Assembly (NCBI RefSeq): GCF_009729035.1
Contig: NZ_CP045483.1
Span: 1,923,070-1,987,069 of the forward strand
Reading direction: 5' to 3'
Origin: Stygiolobus azoricus
GTDB lineage: Archaea > Thermoproteota > Thermoprotei_A > Sulfolobales > Sulfolobaceae
Length of the DNA stretch: 64,000 nt
Under the pieces are notes generated by a model. That model had not been told where the DNA came from. It worked only from the letters and a program-made list of their open reading frames with translations, and did no database searches. Of this stretch, positions 15,743-25,592 are shown piece by piece. The position numbers and the translations under genes were made by a program. Each line of letters opens with the position of its first letter. Position 1 is the stretch's first letter.

Positions 15743-15836
15743 AAGAAGATGTGTAGAGGGGAGATTTTTATATTAGTCGTCTGAAAACCGAGGAGAAACT
15801 ATACGTAAGGTATTTCCTTGTTCAAGCAAAGCAGCT

Positions 15837-18767
15837 CTACAACCTCCTTTTCTTCGCCAAGATTACTATTAAGATCGGAAATATTACCAATCCGACCAGT
15901 CTACCGAACAGTGCGAAATTAACCTTTGTGATAAGTTTCTCAGTTATAGACCCATTGACTGTTATCTCAACATTAGCAGGGACAGTGTAATTACCCGTAA
16001 ATTCTCCGATCTCATAAAACGGTAAAGTAGCATTAAGTTTTAATTTATAACCCTCAGGCAACCACTCGGTAAAGTTGTTGATCCTCACTAGGTACTCCTT
16101 AATAACGTTTACATTCACATCCGTTGAAGTATTGACGGTAAAATTCTCTGGACTTGCGTGTACTACTACGAACCTCTCTGTAGGTGAGTAATAGAATGTG
16201 GAGCTAACTACCTCGACTCTGGAACCGGCGTTTAACCAGACCCCTCCTAGTGCATATATTTTACTACCGTTGACTGATAATGTGACTGGAACCGGTGAAT
16301 TCAATAGAACGAAGTACTGGGTCACCGTAACTACGGTAACAACTTTCGAAGAGTTTATTACTAAATTACTGGGTAATATCGTTACGGGTACTTCTCTTTC
16401 AAGATAGTTTAAGTAGTAAGTTAAGTTCTCTATGTGAACAACATCACCATAATTGTACCACCCTGAGGTGAAACTCACGTTGCTACCGTTGACTAAAGCA
16501 AATAATGGTATTGGGCTAACAACTTTTACATAAAACTGCGTAACGTATTTTATAGTGACATTTAGAGGAGAGTTAACTGTGAAGTTCGATGAAGGATATA
16601 CGGAGAGTATTAAGTATCTTTCTCCAGAGTTTGCATAATAAGACAAGTTTTCAACAGTGACTGTGGTAGAGTAATTTAGCCATGTCGAACTCAGGCTAAC
16701 ATTCTTACCGTCTATTAAGGCTATTGGTGAGAAAGGTAAGGGGCTAACATTGATGTAAAATTGCTGATAATAAATGACTAGAATGACCCCTGGAGAACTC
16801 ACTATGCCCGAGTAATTGTATGCTAACCACCTCTCCTCCTTTTCTGAGCCGGGCAGGAGTTGAGAATATGAATAGTGAGAGAAAGAGTCTACCCACCTTA
16901 CTCCCGGGGTTGATTGGTTTAAATGACCAGCGTAATAGTAAGTTATGTTAGGCTCACCACCACCTTGGTTCCCCTTTACCATGTACGAGAAGTTCACGAG
17001 AAATTGCTGATAATATACTAAAGTCAAATACGTGGTGAAGTTAACAATGCCTCGGGTTGAATTTAAGGTAATCCACCTTACATCTCCGTATGTGACTACT
17101 CCCTGAACTTCGTACTCAGTCCCCTTAGGGACAAGTAGTTTAATAGGTAATGTTAAGTTCTCATAGTTATTGTTAGGAAAGTATAGGACAACGTGGATGG
17201 TAGTATTACTACCTAAAGTTTTGTAGGTTATGAAGAGCGGGTATATGTTAGACAACACTATTACCTTAATCGTATGTACTTTATACACACCGGGAAGGAT
17301 AGAAGCGTTAATGATTATCGCGTATATACCAGGGGTAAAATTATAGGCCGAGAATGTGATGGTTAGGAGTGTAGAACCGTTGACGAAGATGGACTGCATC
17401 TTGGGAGATAGAAAACTCACGTTCCCTCCAAAACTGACGTTAACGTAACCATCTGCTGTAATCTTAAATTGAACCTCATCCGCTACAAGGTAGTTACTGG
17501 TAGTCACCTCATTTTCACTGATCATGTTAAAGGGAATTGTAACTACATAAACGTTTGTGTCGTTTACCTTAACATTGGCTTCTCCCACTAAATCATCCGA
17601 AGAGTTATAGACCAGAACTCCATAAAAGCCTTTTACTAAGGTTAATACTACTTCTCCGCCTACAAATGGTATCGATTGTTTGTAGGAATCGAGGCTTTGA
17701 TTAGACAGTAGATAGACCGTAATATTGCCCGAAGTAACGTCAGTCCTGATTGACAACGTGGATACTTGGTTTTCATCCCAAATCTGGGAAAGGACTTGTT
17801 GACCGGAAACTAACAGAACGGCTGGTTGACCAGAGAAAGTATAGTAAAACTTAGTCGACGCACCCCATGCAGTTTCCCCTGTATCACTACCAAAGTTAAA
17901 TGTGTTCCTCACTTCTTGAAAATTATGACCGTTCCAATACTCCAATTGTAATATGACGTAAGAGTTGAGTATATACGCACAAGATCCGTCCCCTGGACCT
18001 CCGATTATTAGTTCTGCATCGTAATAAGTCCTTGCTCCAGTGAAGTTAAACCCGTTGACTAGGAAGTATACGTCTGATGAGTTAGGTGAGTTTGTAATCG
18101 TCACTTCATCGTATTTCTGCCATCCGAAACCATCATTGTACCAGAAACAGATAACGGGCTCTCCCTTTGAATTGGTAGTAACGTTGGTGAGTAACATTAT
18201 CTTTATTGGAAGTGTAACGGTCGTGTTAGAACCGGTCGTGTTAGCGTAGTCATAATAAAAGCGAATGTAATTATCGTGAATTTTTGCTACACTCGTGTTT
18301 CCGTCTCCCTTAACTGATGTAATGTTAGCGTGTAATGAAGTGAAATTCCACAAGTTATCTACGAACAATATGTTATGTGTTAAAGTATTATAGACAATAA
18401 CGTTCTGAGTCCAGATAGCGTAATGTCTACCATTAGAAATGTAACTGAGAACAGTATTCAGCTGAAAGCTAACAGAGTTGGGCGCAAAGGAAGCCGTGGA
18501 GTTAGCAGTCAGGTTATAAATCGTCACTATGCCGAGAAACTGTGTAGTATTCCTTATAAAAGGACCGTTAGGTGATATACCGTAGTCTGCTATACCTATG
18601 GGAGCTCTCACTGACTGCCCTAATTTATTGAGTAGATCTGACATAGGCGTGCCGTTAAACAACTGGTTGTAAGGCAAGAATGAAGGAGGATTATTATATG
18701 AAGGAGGATTAAAGTATAAAAGCAAAGACGTTAGAAACAACGAGATAATCACTAACTCCCTTAGCAC
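15837..18767 (-). CDS. Large thermopsin-family (A5) surface protein
   Basis: 976 residues. It has an N-terminal signal segment (about 4-20) and then a thermopsin domain (about 55-330) with APIGIADYGI, VSFQLNTVL, IWTQNVIVYN and ILFVDNLWNFT. Family members are acid proteases active outside the cell. The long C-terminal part is made of repeated units of about 75-80 residues (each with a VNG..V....GWYN-like core and a Y-Y..ER strand) rich in N-glycosylation sites. It ends in a membrane anchor (about 948-972) with KKRRL. Single-domain thermopsin is much shorter, so this is a repeat-extended, cell-wall-anchored form. A related protein lies at 57.9 kb. Confidence 0.8.
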   Translation of the reverse strand: MLRELVIISLFLTSLLLYFNPPSYNNPPSFLPYNQLFNGTPMSDLLNKLGQSVRAPIGIADYGISPNGPFIRNTTQFLGIVTIYNLTANSTASFAPNSVSFQLNTVLSYISNGRHYAIWTQNVIVYNTLTHNILFVDNLWNFTSLHANITSVKGDGNTSVAKIHDNYIRFYYDYANTTGSNTTVTLPIKIMLLTNVTTNSKGEPVICFWYNDGFGWQKYDEVTITNSPNSSDVYFLVNGFNFTGARTYYDAELIIGGPGDGSCAYILNSYVILQLEYWNGHNFQEVRNTFNFGSDTGETAWGASTKFYYTFSGQPAVLLVSGQQVLSQIWDENQVSTLSIRTDVTSGNITVYLLSNQSLDSYKQSIPFVGGEVVLTLVKGFYGVLVYNSSDDLVGEANVKVNDTNVYVVTIPFNMISENEVTTSNYLVADEVQFKITADGYVNVSFGGNVSFLSPKMQSIFVNGSTLLTITFSAYNFTPGIYAIIINASILPGVYKVHTIKVIVLSNIYPLFITYKTLGSNTTIHVVLYFPNNNYENLTLPIKLLVPKGTEYEVQGVVTYGDVRWITLNSTRGIVNFTTYLTLVYYQQFLVNFSYMVKGNQGGGEPNITYYYAGHLNQSTPGVRWVDSFSHYSYSQLLPGSEKEERWLAYNYSGIVSSPGVILVIYYQQFYINVSPLPFSPIALIDGKNVSLSSTWLNYSTTVTVENLSYYANSGERYLILSVYPSSNFTVNSPLNVTIKYVTQFYVKVVSPIPLFALVNGSNVSFTSGWYNYGDVVHIENLTYYLNYLEREVPVTILPSNLVINSSKVVTVVTVTQYFVLLNSPVPVTLSVNGSKIYALGGVWLNAGSRVEVVSSTFYYSPTERFVVVHASPENFTVNTSTDVNVNVIKEYLVRINNFTEWLPEGYKLKLNATLPFYEIGEFTGNYTVPANVEITVNGSITEKLITKVNFALFGRLVGLVIFPILIVILAKKRRL

Positions 18768-19174
18768 ACCATATTTTGAGATACTTTGCTAATAAGAATT
18801 TTCAAAATCCTAATAACGTGTAACATGAAGATATAATTAAATAGAAAAATATTCACTAAAGATAAGAAAATTATTATAAATAAAATACTGAAGGTTTAAG
18901 AAAATTCTGAAATCAAATGGAAGAACTTACAGCTAAGACTAGCATTTAAAAATATGTTTGCCCCATACCTACAATTACCTTTAACTTATTACTGAGCTCT
19001 TAGGAGATATTATTTATTATTATAATTATGTTAAAAGTGTTTTTATTTATACATTACATTTTTACTTGTCATAGTCAATTTTTCGTTGCAAAGCAATAAT
19101 TAACATATTTAACGTCATCCTAGAAAGCATTTGAATAAAATACATTTAACTTAGAAATACAACTATTATTTGAA
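18768..19174. other. AT-rich divergent intergenic region
   Basis: About 400 bp between the divergent thermopsin-like and CBS genes. It is over 70 percent A+T, with many short A/T tracts and no coding character in any frame. Promoters for both genes must be here, but many TATA-like runs make a single choice unsafe. Confidence 0.5.
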
Positions 19175-20140
19175 ATGTTGAAGACAATAATGTCCACAAA
19201 CTTAAAGACATTAGACGTTAATTCAACTCTAAAAGATGCATTAAATCTAATGATTACTACGGGAGTAAGAAGAGTACCTGTAACAGTTGCGGGGAACATA
19301 ATAGGAGTTGTCTCAGCTAGAACTGTGATTAAGGAGGCATTAAGCAAACAGAACTGGGCCGAAGAAAAACTCTCTGATATAGCGAGACCTGCAATTAGTG
19401 TACCCCCTGAGACGTCATTCAGGGAAGCTGCAAAACTCATGGTAAGGCTCGGAATAGGCTCTCTAATTGTGAAAGGTCAGGGAATAGTTACAGAACGTGA
19501 CTTAGCTAAGATTATTCCCAGAGTAACCATTCCCGCAATGGCTATAGGAAGTACCAACGTGATAACATTGAACTATGACTCATTTGTGACTGATGCAGCA
19601 AAACTTATGATTTCTTTAGGGATATCCCACATACCAGTGATCTCTGGTTCTGATGTCATAGGAGTTGTATCGCTGAGGGACGTACTTAAAGCATTAAACG
19701 AGAACGCTATGAGTAATAAGCTGGGAGATTTAATAGGTAAACAGCAATTAGTTTACGCTGACGAAGATGCTACAGTTGCGGATGTAGCGAACTTAATAAC
19801 CACGAAGAATGTAGGGTCTCTGTTACTCTTCGATGGAGAGCCAAAAGCCCCTAACTTGAGGGGCATTGTAACCGAGTGGGACCTCGTGAGGACGTACGCC
19901 AGTATGGTTAGAGCTCATGTTTTGGTTAAGGCTGAAAGTAGCAAGATAAGGGGACTCGTAGCAGCATTAATGGCGATGCCAAGGGTATATGATGTTGCAG
20001 TAGTTTACGGACCATATGACTTACTCGTAACTATCGACGTAGAAGATCCTGATCTTGCCGCTACTACAGTACTTAACTCTATAGCTAGCCTGTCAGGGGT
20101 CAAGGAGACTATGACTTTAATTGAAAGTGAAGTTGTATGA
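19175..20140 (+). CDS. CBS-domain protein with C-terminal Lrp/AsnC-type ligand-binding domain
   Basis: 321 residues. Four CBS motifs are visible (about 5-55, 65-110, 118-170, 180-235), each with the VVS.RD(V/L)/T...D hallmark, for example GVVSLRDVLKAL. CBS pairs bind adenine nucleotides. The last 75 residues (about 243-321: VLVKAESSKIRGLV, VYGPYDLLVTIDVED) match the RAM/ACT-like effector domain of Lrp/AsnC regulators. No helix-turn-helix is present, so it probably senses energy state and an amino acid and acts through a partner. An amino-acid permease lies 1 kb downstream on the other strand. Confidence 0.85.
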   Translation: MLKTIMSTNLKTLDVNSTLKDALNLMITTGVRRVPVTVAGNIIGVVSARTVIKEALSKQNWAEEKLSDIARPAISVPPETSFREAAKLMVRLGIGSLIVKGQGIVTERDLAKIIPRVTIPAMAIGSTNVITLNYDSFVTDAAKLMISLGISHIPVISGSDVIGVVSLRDVLKALNENAMSNKLGDLIGKQQLVYADEDATVADVANLITTKNVGSLLLFDGEPKAPNLRGIVTEWDLVRTYASMVRAHVLVKAESSKIRGLVAALMAMPRVYDVAVVYGPYDLLVTIDVEDPDLAATTVLNSIASLSGVKETMTLIESEVV

Positions 20141-20172
20141 TTTTTTACTAACTTTGTTTACCGTTTCACTCC

Positions 20173-21051
20173 TTAACTTTCTACAATTTTCTTTCTGAGT
20201 AACAGAAGGCGTTTCAGTACTTCAGATTTAACCTTCTTCCACTCATTTACGTTAGCCCTTACCTTTAGGGTAAGAATCACATGCTCCTTATCACTTTGTT
20301 CGCTCAGAAACGGTCCCTCTATGATTTCGTAACCTTTTAAAACATCAACTATTTGTTGTTCTATCCTTTCTAAGTCCACTTTATTTAGGGGAAATTCGAC
20401 CCTGATACTGACCACGAAATCCTTGCTATACTTTGAAGTGTAATCGATTACACTTGACTCTAACAAGATGTAATTGGGTATCCTAATCTCCCTACCATTC
20501 TCTAGCAATATACGCGAAAAGAACAAGTCTATCTCCACCACATCACCTTCAATCCCTTGTTCTATGAAGTCCCTCGAGAAGTACTTATATTGGGGAAAGA
20601 GGACTGGTGTATAGGTGATTTTAGTACTCATTATTCTAACGTGATCTCCGATTGAGATGTAACCAGTACCCATGATCAGTAATCCGGCGAAGAAGTTCTG
20701 TAACACGGGTTGTAACGCTAGACCTATTACTAAACCAGCGAAGGTTCCACCTGCAATCGCCTCAGCTGAGGTCACTCCGAAAATCGATAAAGCTACTACG
20801 AAAATCATGATGTAACCTAAATACTTCACTATATTAGGAATAACGATCGATACGTTACCCTTTCCCCCCAACATATCCCTTAAGCCGTCAGTGATAATTA
20901 TTAGGAAGTATAACCCGCTTATTACCACACTAGCTACCTTAACCAGCAAAAGGAGTTGATGATTTGATACGAACAAAGACATAACGTAATTTACGGTGAA
21001 AAAGACGACGACAAGAAATAAACCTATAAGAAATTTCTTGTAAAATGCCAT
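20173..21051 (-). CDS. Small-conductance mechanosensitive channel, MscS family
   Basis: 292 residues. Three membrane segments (about 7-27, 33-55, 73-95) lead to the pore helix (95-128: EAIAGGTFAGLVIGLALQPV then NFFAGL), which matches the MscS GLGLQ..L.NFFAG signature. IGDHVRI begins the beta domain. The cytosolic C-terminal domain (about 195-285) has the usual alpha/beta fold. It should open under membrane tension and relieve osmotic downshock. Its start lies 30 bp after the end of the amino-acid permease gene on the same strand, so the two may be co-transcribed. Confidence 0.85.
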   Translation of the reverse strand: MAFYKKFLIGLFLVVVFFTVNYVMSLFVSNHQLLLLVKVASVVISGLYFLIIITDGLRDMLGGKGNVSIVIPNIVKYLGYIMIFVVALSIFGVTSAEAIAGGTFAGLVIGLALQPVLQNFFAGLLIMGTGYISIGDHVRIMSTKITYTPVLFPQYKYFSRDFIEQGIEGDVVEIDLFFSRILLENGREIRIPNYILLESSVIDYTSKYSKDFVVSIRVEFPLNKVDLERIEQQIVDVLKGYEIIEGPFLSEQSDKEHVILTLKVRANVNEWKKVKSEVLKRLLLLRKKIVES

Positions 21052-21081
21052 GCCTTATAATTTTTCGACGATAATTTAAGG

Positions 21082-22332
21082 TTACTCATATTTCCTCTTG
21101 GCTTGCTTAACCAACTCCAAGACCTCAAAGTAGAAGAAACCAAATATAAGGAATAATGCTAATACGTAATTAATTACGGGTGAACTTGTCTCTGCTATCG
21201 AGTATACTAGGACTATAATACTGACAAGGAAAGCGGTAAATGATAAAGATAAATCTGCCCAACTCCTTTTAACAGCCCTCCTCAGCAATGATATGTCAGC
21301 GGAGATTGATATTAACAAGTAAGTAAGCATAGAGAATTCTCCCAGTAGGTCGAAAGTTGTATAAACGCCCAAGAAGTGAATTAGAGCGAAGAGTAATACA
21401 GAGTAAAACATTATGGAAGCTAGCTCGGCGTTTAACGGTCTGCCGTTTGTTAAGTAAGACAAACTAGTAGGAACCATCTTCCTGATCCCCATTGCATAAA
21501 TTACTCTCGACATAGCGATCACGTAAGCAATCCCACCTAATATTCCTCCATTTAATGCTGAGAAGAAGAGATAGGGAAAAAGAAAACTTACGTTCTCCTT
21601 CAGGATCATCACGAAATCAGTCCCGTATACTGAGGTCGCGTAAAATAACAAGGCTGAAAGCAACCCACCGGTTAGAATAACGCTAACCGTAACAATACCT
21701 AGTGTCTTTTTAGCGTCTTTTACCTCACCTCCCATAGGACTTATATTTCCGTAACCAGAAGGAACTCCTATGGCAAATAACGTGACGAGGAAGATATCTT
21801 GAGGGATCATAAGGTGAAATGGGTGATGAGGTTTCATTAAAAGTACTACAGAGCTAATTACGATTGCTGTTATCTCAGCTACGGATATGACCTCAGCGTA
21901 CTTCACGGAGACTTTAAGTCCCTTAAGTATTAGAAAAGAAGAGAATGCGATTATGAGTATACTTAACACGTCATCTGGCAGTAATTGAGATATGACAATT
22001 TTCAGTATGTATATAGAACCAGCGATTAGTGTCCCAGCGTAAGTAAAAGCATACATTAAGAATATCCATCCGGTTACCAAGCCCAACCTCTTTGTGAGAG
22101 AGAAATAAGCGTAAGTGAAGTAACCTCCTTCGTCGGAAAATTCGGATGAGAGTCTGTACACCACTAAACCGTTAAGTAGAACTATTAGCGTGGCTATAAT
22201 AGCCGCTATGGGGAGAAAAGTCCCTCCCATTTGCAGGGCAACTGTTCCGTAGGTTATCATAGACGTAAAGGGAGCTTGTCCACCGAAGGAAAGAGAAAAA
22301 GCTTCGAAAGCGTTTAACCTCTTGTTATCCAC
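21082..22332 (-). CDS. APC-superfamily amino acid permease
   Basis: 416 residues with about twelve membrane segments. The N-terminal FEAFSLSFGGQAPFTSMITYG corresponds to the unwound helix-1 substrate site of APC transporters. EGGYFTYAYFSLTKRLGLVTGW is the conserved loop before helix 3. Length is near normal for the family. Substrate unknown. It is probably co-transcribed with the mscS gene downstream. Its short C-terminal tail is charged (LVKQAKRKYE). Confidence 0.8.
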   Translation of the reverse strand: MDNKRLNAFEAFSLSFGGQAPFTSMITYGTVALQMGGTFLPIAAIIATLIVLLNGLVVYRLSSEFSDEGGYFTYAYFSLTKRLGLVTGWIFLMYAFTYAGTLIAGSIYILKIVISQLLPDDVLSILIIAFSSFLILKGLKVSVKYAEVISVAEITAIVISSVVLLMKPHHPFHLMIPQDIFLVTLFAIGVPSGYGNISPMGGEVKDAKKTLGIVTVSVILTGGLLSALLFYATSVYGTDFVMILKENVSFLFPYLFFSALNGGILGGIAYVIAMSRVIYAMGIRKMVPTSLSYLTNGRPLNAELASIMFYSVLLFALIHFLGVYTTFDLLGEFSMLTYLLISISADISLLRRAVKRSWADLSLSFTAFLVSIIVLVYSIAETSSPVINYVLALFLIFGFFYFEVLELVKQAKRKYE

Positions 22333-22457
22333 TATAGACCTCTGTTTATTCTTTACGTCAAATAATAAAAAACTGACTTAGACTGTGATGTGAATACGTT
22401 ACGAACTAGATGTAGATAACAAAAGGCTTATTATTATCTTCAGTCGTTAAGTCTAAT

Positions 22458-23618
22458 GTGGAATCGGGATACTTACTTGCTCTTCTAGAAATATTTATAT
22501 TAATTTTTGTTGCTGAGATAGTGAGGAGTTATATGGGGAGATACGGTTTACCTCTCATCGTGGGGGAGATCATAACGGGGATCGTATTAAGTCCCTACGG
22601 ATTTGGCGAAGTCTTTAACGAGATTTTGAACATGCCTCTGTTTACCATTAATGATTACTTATTATTTTTAGCGGAATTCTCCATGATTCTGCTCATTTAT
22701 TCTTCAGGACTTGAACACGGGATGAGCACATTAAAGAGCTCCGGAATTTACGGTATATTAGGGGCTGTTTTCGGAGCTTTAGTACCTTTCCTAGTCTCTC
22801 TTGCACTTCTCCCTTATCCACAGTCGTTGATTTTAGCCGTTTCGGTGGGTGCAACGAGTATTACAGCTGTTTCATCAATATTAAAGGAGAGGAATGTGGA
22901 GGGAAGTATTTCGAACTTCATTACAGTGGCCTCAGCTGTTGACGATGTTGTTGATTTGCTCTTACTGACTGTGGCACTGTCCCTGATCTCGGGGGAGAAA
23001 CCTTCATTTCTGTCCGTTGCAAAGACGATCGTTTTTTACATAGTAATAGGGGTACTAGCTTTCGCCTTAGCTGTAGTGATTTTACCCAGGCTAGCTGATA
23101 GAATAGGGGAGAATTACGTAGAGGAGTTTCCGTTTATATCACTGTTCGGACTAGTATTTATCTTGACTGCTGTAGGGTTTTCTCCGATTGTACCGGCGTT
23201 CCTTGCCGGCATTGCACTCGCTGAGAGTAAGAAAAGAGAGGAGTTCCTAAGGATTTCCGAGTCTCTCCTTGCAATTTTCGGCTCTCTCTTTTTTGTTACA
23301 GTGGGTTATCAGCTTAATATCCAGAACATAACTTTCAACGGAATGATTCTCGGCCTAGAACTCTTCGTGATCGCAATGGTCTTCAAAATAGTAGGCGTCC
23401 TTCCGTTCGCCTACTTACAAACAAAGAGCCAGAGGTCTGCGTTATTGATCTCGGTAGGAATGACACCAAGAGGGGAGACGGGTATAGTAGTGGGTTCTTT
23501 AGGACTTGCATATAATGTACTCAACACAGATGGCTACTTTGCCGTAATTTTAATGACTCTCTTCACCACTATTTTTGGAGCCTCGCTCTTCTCATACTTG
23601 TCGAAAGAAGTTAAATAA
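22458..23618 (+). CDS. Cation:proton antiporter, CPA2 family
   Basis: 386 residues with 12-13 membrane segments. The Asp-Asp pair at 162-163 (ASAVDDVVDLLLL) is the ion-binding signature of electrogenic antiporters. LPLIVGEIITGIVLSP (31-46) and the TPRGETGIVVGSLG loop (about 340) are family hallmarks. It would exchange Na+ or K+ against protons, relevant for pH homeostasis in an acidophile. There is no C-terminal RCK/TrkA domain. GTG 22458 is used as start, since the hydrophobic first segment begins a few residues later. Confidence 0.85.
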   Translation: MESGYLLALLEIFILIFVAEIVRSYMGRYGLPLIVGEIITGIVLSPYGFGEVFNEILNMPLFTINDYLLFLAEFSMILLIYSSGLEHGMSTLKSSGIYGILGAVFGALVPFLVSLALLPYPQSLILAVSVGATSITAVSSILKERNVEGSISNFITVASAVDDVVDLLLLTVALSLISGEKPSFLSVAKTIVFYIVIGVLAFALAVVILPRLADRIGENYVEEFPFISLFGLVFILTAVGFSPIVPAFLAGIALAESKKREEFLRISESLLAIFGSLFFVTVGYQLNIQNITFNGMILGLELFVIAMVFKIVGVLPFAYLQTKSQRSALLISVGMTPRGETGIVVGSLGLAYNVLNTDGYFAVILMTLFTTIFGASLFSYLSKEVK

Positions 23619-23638
23619 CCTTTCCGAGAATTCTTCAT

Positions 23639-24421
23639 ATGAACTTAAACACGCATGTAGCCTTTGCTCTAGCCGTAGGTCTAGTACTCTTTCACAACGA
23701 CTTGTCACTCGCCGTGTTAGCAGGTATTGGTGCAGCCCTGCCCGACTTAGACAGAGAGTACATCTTTACTAGAAGAGCAATGTTTGCAAGGTATCAGCTG
23801 CACAGAGCTTTATTTCACAACTTGTTTTTCGCTTCAGCTGTTACACTTTTCAATCCTTACCTCGGTTTAGGCGTGTTTTTGCACATGTTACTGGACATGT
23901 TGACCTCTCCTACAGATGGGGGAATCGAGTTGTTTTTCCCTCTGGGGAGGTTAGTAAAGGATATTAAAATGGACTACGAGGGGAGAGTAAGAACTTCAAG
24001 AGGGATAATGTGGCTTTTGGAAGACCCAGTAAGGCTGATAAATCGGACGGCGGATGTAGGGTTAAGGGAGACTGTTAAAATGCCCTGGCTGAGAGTCTAC
24101 GGACCTTTCAAGAACAGTAGACTCGCGGATTGGACTATATTTTACTTTAGTTTTTTATTCATTCAGCTCTTTGAGATCCACGATTTACTGAACTGGTGGA
24201 TACAGTTCCTCTCGACTGTTTTCCTTAAGTACACCTTTATTACAATAGGACTAGTGTTGTTCTACAGTATAGGGGAGCTGTGGAGGAAAAAGTTACAATT
24301 CAAAAACGTCACAGATAATCAAAAACTGGCAATAATATCCGGTATGACACTAGGAGGTCTGATGATCATATATCAGGGGCAATCACTGTTTATGCCAGTA
24401 AGGCTTACGAAGTCCAAATAA
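23639..24421 (+). CDS. YdjM/DUF457-like membrane-bound predicted hydrolase
   Basis: 260 residues. The N-terminus NTHVAFALAVGLV, then PDLDREYIF (about 36-44), HRALFHNLFFA (about 55-65) and the FLHMLLDMLTSP motif are the His/Asp-rich membrane hydrolase pattern of the YdjM family (called metal-dependent hydrolases; activity not established). A further membrane segment lies near 163-178, and two hydrophobic segments at about 196-220 and 230-250 close the protein. It starts 20 bp after the antiporter gene on the same strand and is probably co-transcribed with it. Confidence 0.75.
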   Translation: MNLNTHVAFALAVGLVLFHNDLSLAVLAGIGAALPDLDREYIFTRRAMFARYQLHRALFHNLFFASAVTLFNPYLGLGVFLHMLLDMLTSPTDGGIELFFPLGRLVKDIKMDYEGRVRTSRGIMWLLEDPVRLINRTADVGLRETVKMPWLRVYGPFKNSRLADWTIFYFSFLFIQLFEIHDLLNWWIQFLSTVFLKYTFITIGLVLFYSIGELWRKKLQFKNVTDNQKLAIISGMTLGGLMIIYQGQSLFMPVRLTKSK

Positions 24422-24684
24422 TTGAGTTAGTAATAATTTAGTTTACACTAGGTCTTATAGCAGGCTTATTACACGTGAGATTGAGATTTAAAGAAATAGT
24501 GACTAGTATGGAAATTTTACATAATTATCTGCTCTTATTCTTCTAATCTATTTTCTTTCTTACACATAATTTTCTATTTCTGTCACGGGCAAAGATGATT
24601 AATTTTACTCTCTATGACTATTTTCAACCAATTGATTAGGCGAACACTTATCCCTTCCTTAACTGAAAAAAAGTCTATACATTT

Positions 24685-24866
24685 TTAACTAATCTTTACC
24701 TCTACCTTCACCTTTATACTCAGGATTAATAATATTGCCATAGATAGTGCAGCAAATAGTGTGGCTAAGAGCCTTACGTCTAAAGAGCTCAGTACGGTAC
24801 TATAACTCCACCTAAAGCAGCGATATTCAACGCTATTCCCATATTCCTTGCAGTAGCAGTTTGTCC
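24685..24866 (-). pseudogene. C-terminal remnant of an MFS-type transporter
   Basis: Minus-strand codons read GQTATARNMGIALNIAALGG and VIVPY. After one frameshift they continue LSSLDVRLLATLFAALSMAI through a last helix, with TAA at 24685. This is the usual end of a 12-14 helix drug/metabolite exporter. No upstream part survives. Its broken 5' edge coincides with one arm of a perfect inverted repeat (24857-24915). The 260 bp between the YdjM-like gene and this relic contain nothing recognisable. Confidence 0.6.
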
Positions 24867-24915
24867 CTACACTTGATACATAAAATGATTGAAATGAAAG
24901 TGTAGGGACAAACTG
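24857..24915. repeat. Perfect 18-bp inverted repeat with 23-nt spacer
   Basis: CAGTTTGTCCCTACACTT (24857-24874) and AAGTGTAGGGACAAACTG (24898-24915) are exact reverse complements. The left arm includes the edge of the MFS remnant, so the repeat may have arisen by local inverted duplication during decay. It is not followed by a T-run, so a terminator role is unlikely. Confidence 0.9.
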
Positions 24916-24980
24916 GAGATGTCAGTCTTTATACCCTAAACTGCAAAATAACGAAACTCTCGATATGTCACTTTGCCTCT

Positions 24981-25592
24981 CTAAGTATACTCTATTTTTA
25001 CCTTGGGTTTTTCTTCGCTGAGTACCCTCTTTATCGCCTCGTTTCCTACTATATCTCCGCACTCTGCACTAACTATTTTGCCTTTCCGTAACGTAACTTT
25101 GCACTCGTTAACAATTACCACTATTTCTCCGTCGTAGTCCTTACTTGCTTCTAGCTGGTATTCCAAAATCTGCCTTACGTTTAAACCTTCGCTCCTTCCC
25201 TTATACTTTTCCTCTAAATTCTTTGCAAAGTTTCTCAAGAAAACTTCCATCGGTATTCCCGCAAGCCTCTCCAGAGGTCCTGCATATTCACCCTTTACAG
25301 ATATATCTACGTCACCGTTCCTTCTGGGAAATACCTCTACGGTAAAACAAAAGTAAGCTTTGGGAAACTTCATTACTCCCTCATGTACTACTTTGTTAAG
25401 TCCTATTTTCCTCCTCATGTGAAACTTAAATGGCATAAAGACACGGAACTTAGCAATGTAAGTGTCTTCACTCTCCATCTTAATGTCCTTAAGGAACATC
25501 CACCATTCCTTTAAGTTTCTCAAGTCATACACATCCTGAAGTATAAGCTTCGCATCAGCGTGAAGAGTGAGCATTACTCGTCTTTCAATCAT
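24981..25592 (-). CDS. SRPBCC/START-like protein (possibly DUF3211)
   Basis: 203 residues, soluble. The N-terminal two thirds alternate strands and helices in a START/polyketide-cyclase-like order (RRVMLTLHADAKLILQDVYD, WWMFLKDI, a long C-terminal helix LERLAGIPMEVFLRNFAKNL), a fold that binds hydrophobic ligands. A smaller C-terminal domain (about 140-203) has EYQLEASKDYDGEIVV and ends in KVKIEYT. I think this is a Sulfolobales-specific family (DUF3211) but cannot confirm. No operon partner is visible. ATG 25592 follows AT-rich DNA. Confidence 0.5.
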   Translation of the reverse strand: MIERRVMLTLHADAKLILQDVYDLRNLKEWWMFLKDIKMESEDTYIAKFRVFMPFKFHMRRKIGLNKVVHEGVMKFPKAYFCFTVEVFPRRNGDVDISVKGEYAGPLERLAGIPMEVFLRNFAKNLEEKYKGRSEGLNVRQILEYQLEASKDYDGEIVVIVNECKVTLRKGKIVSAECGDIVGNEAIKRVLSEEKPKVKIEYT

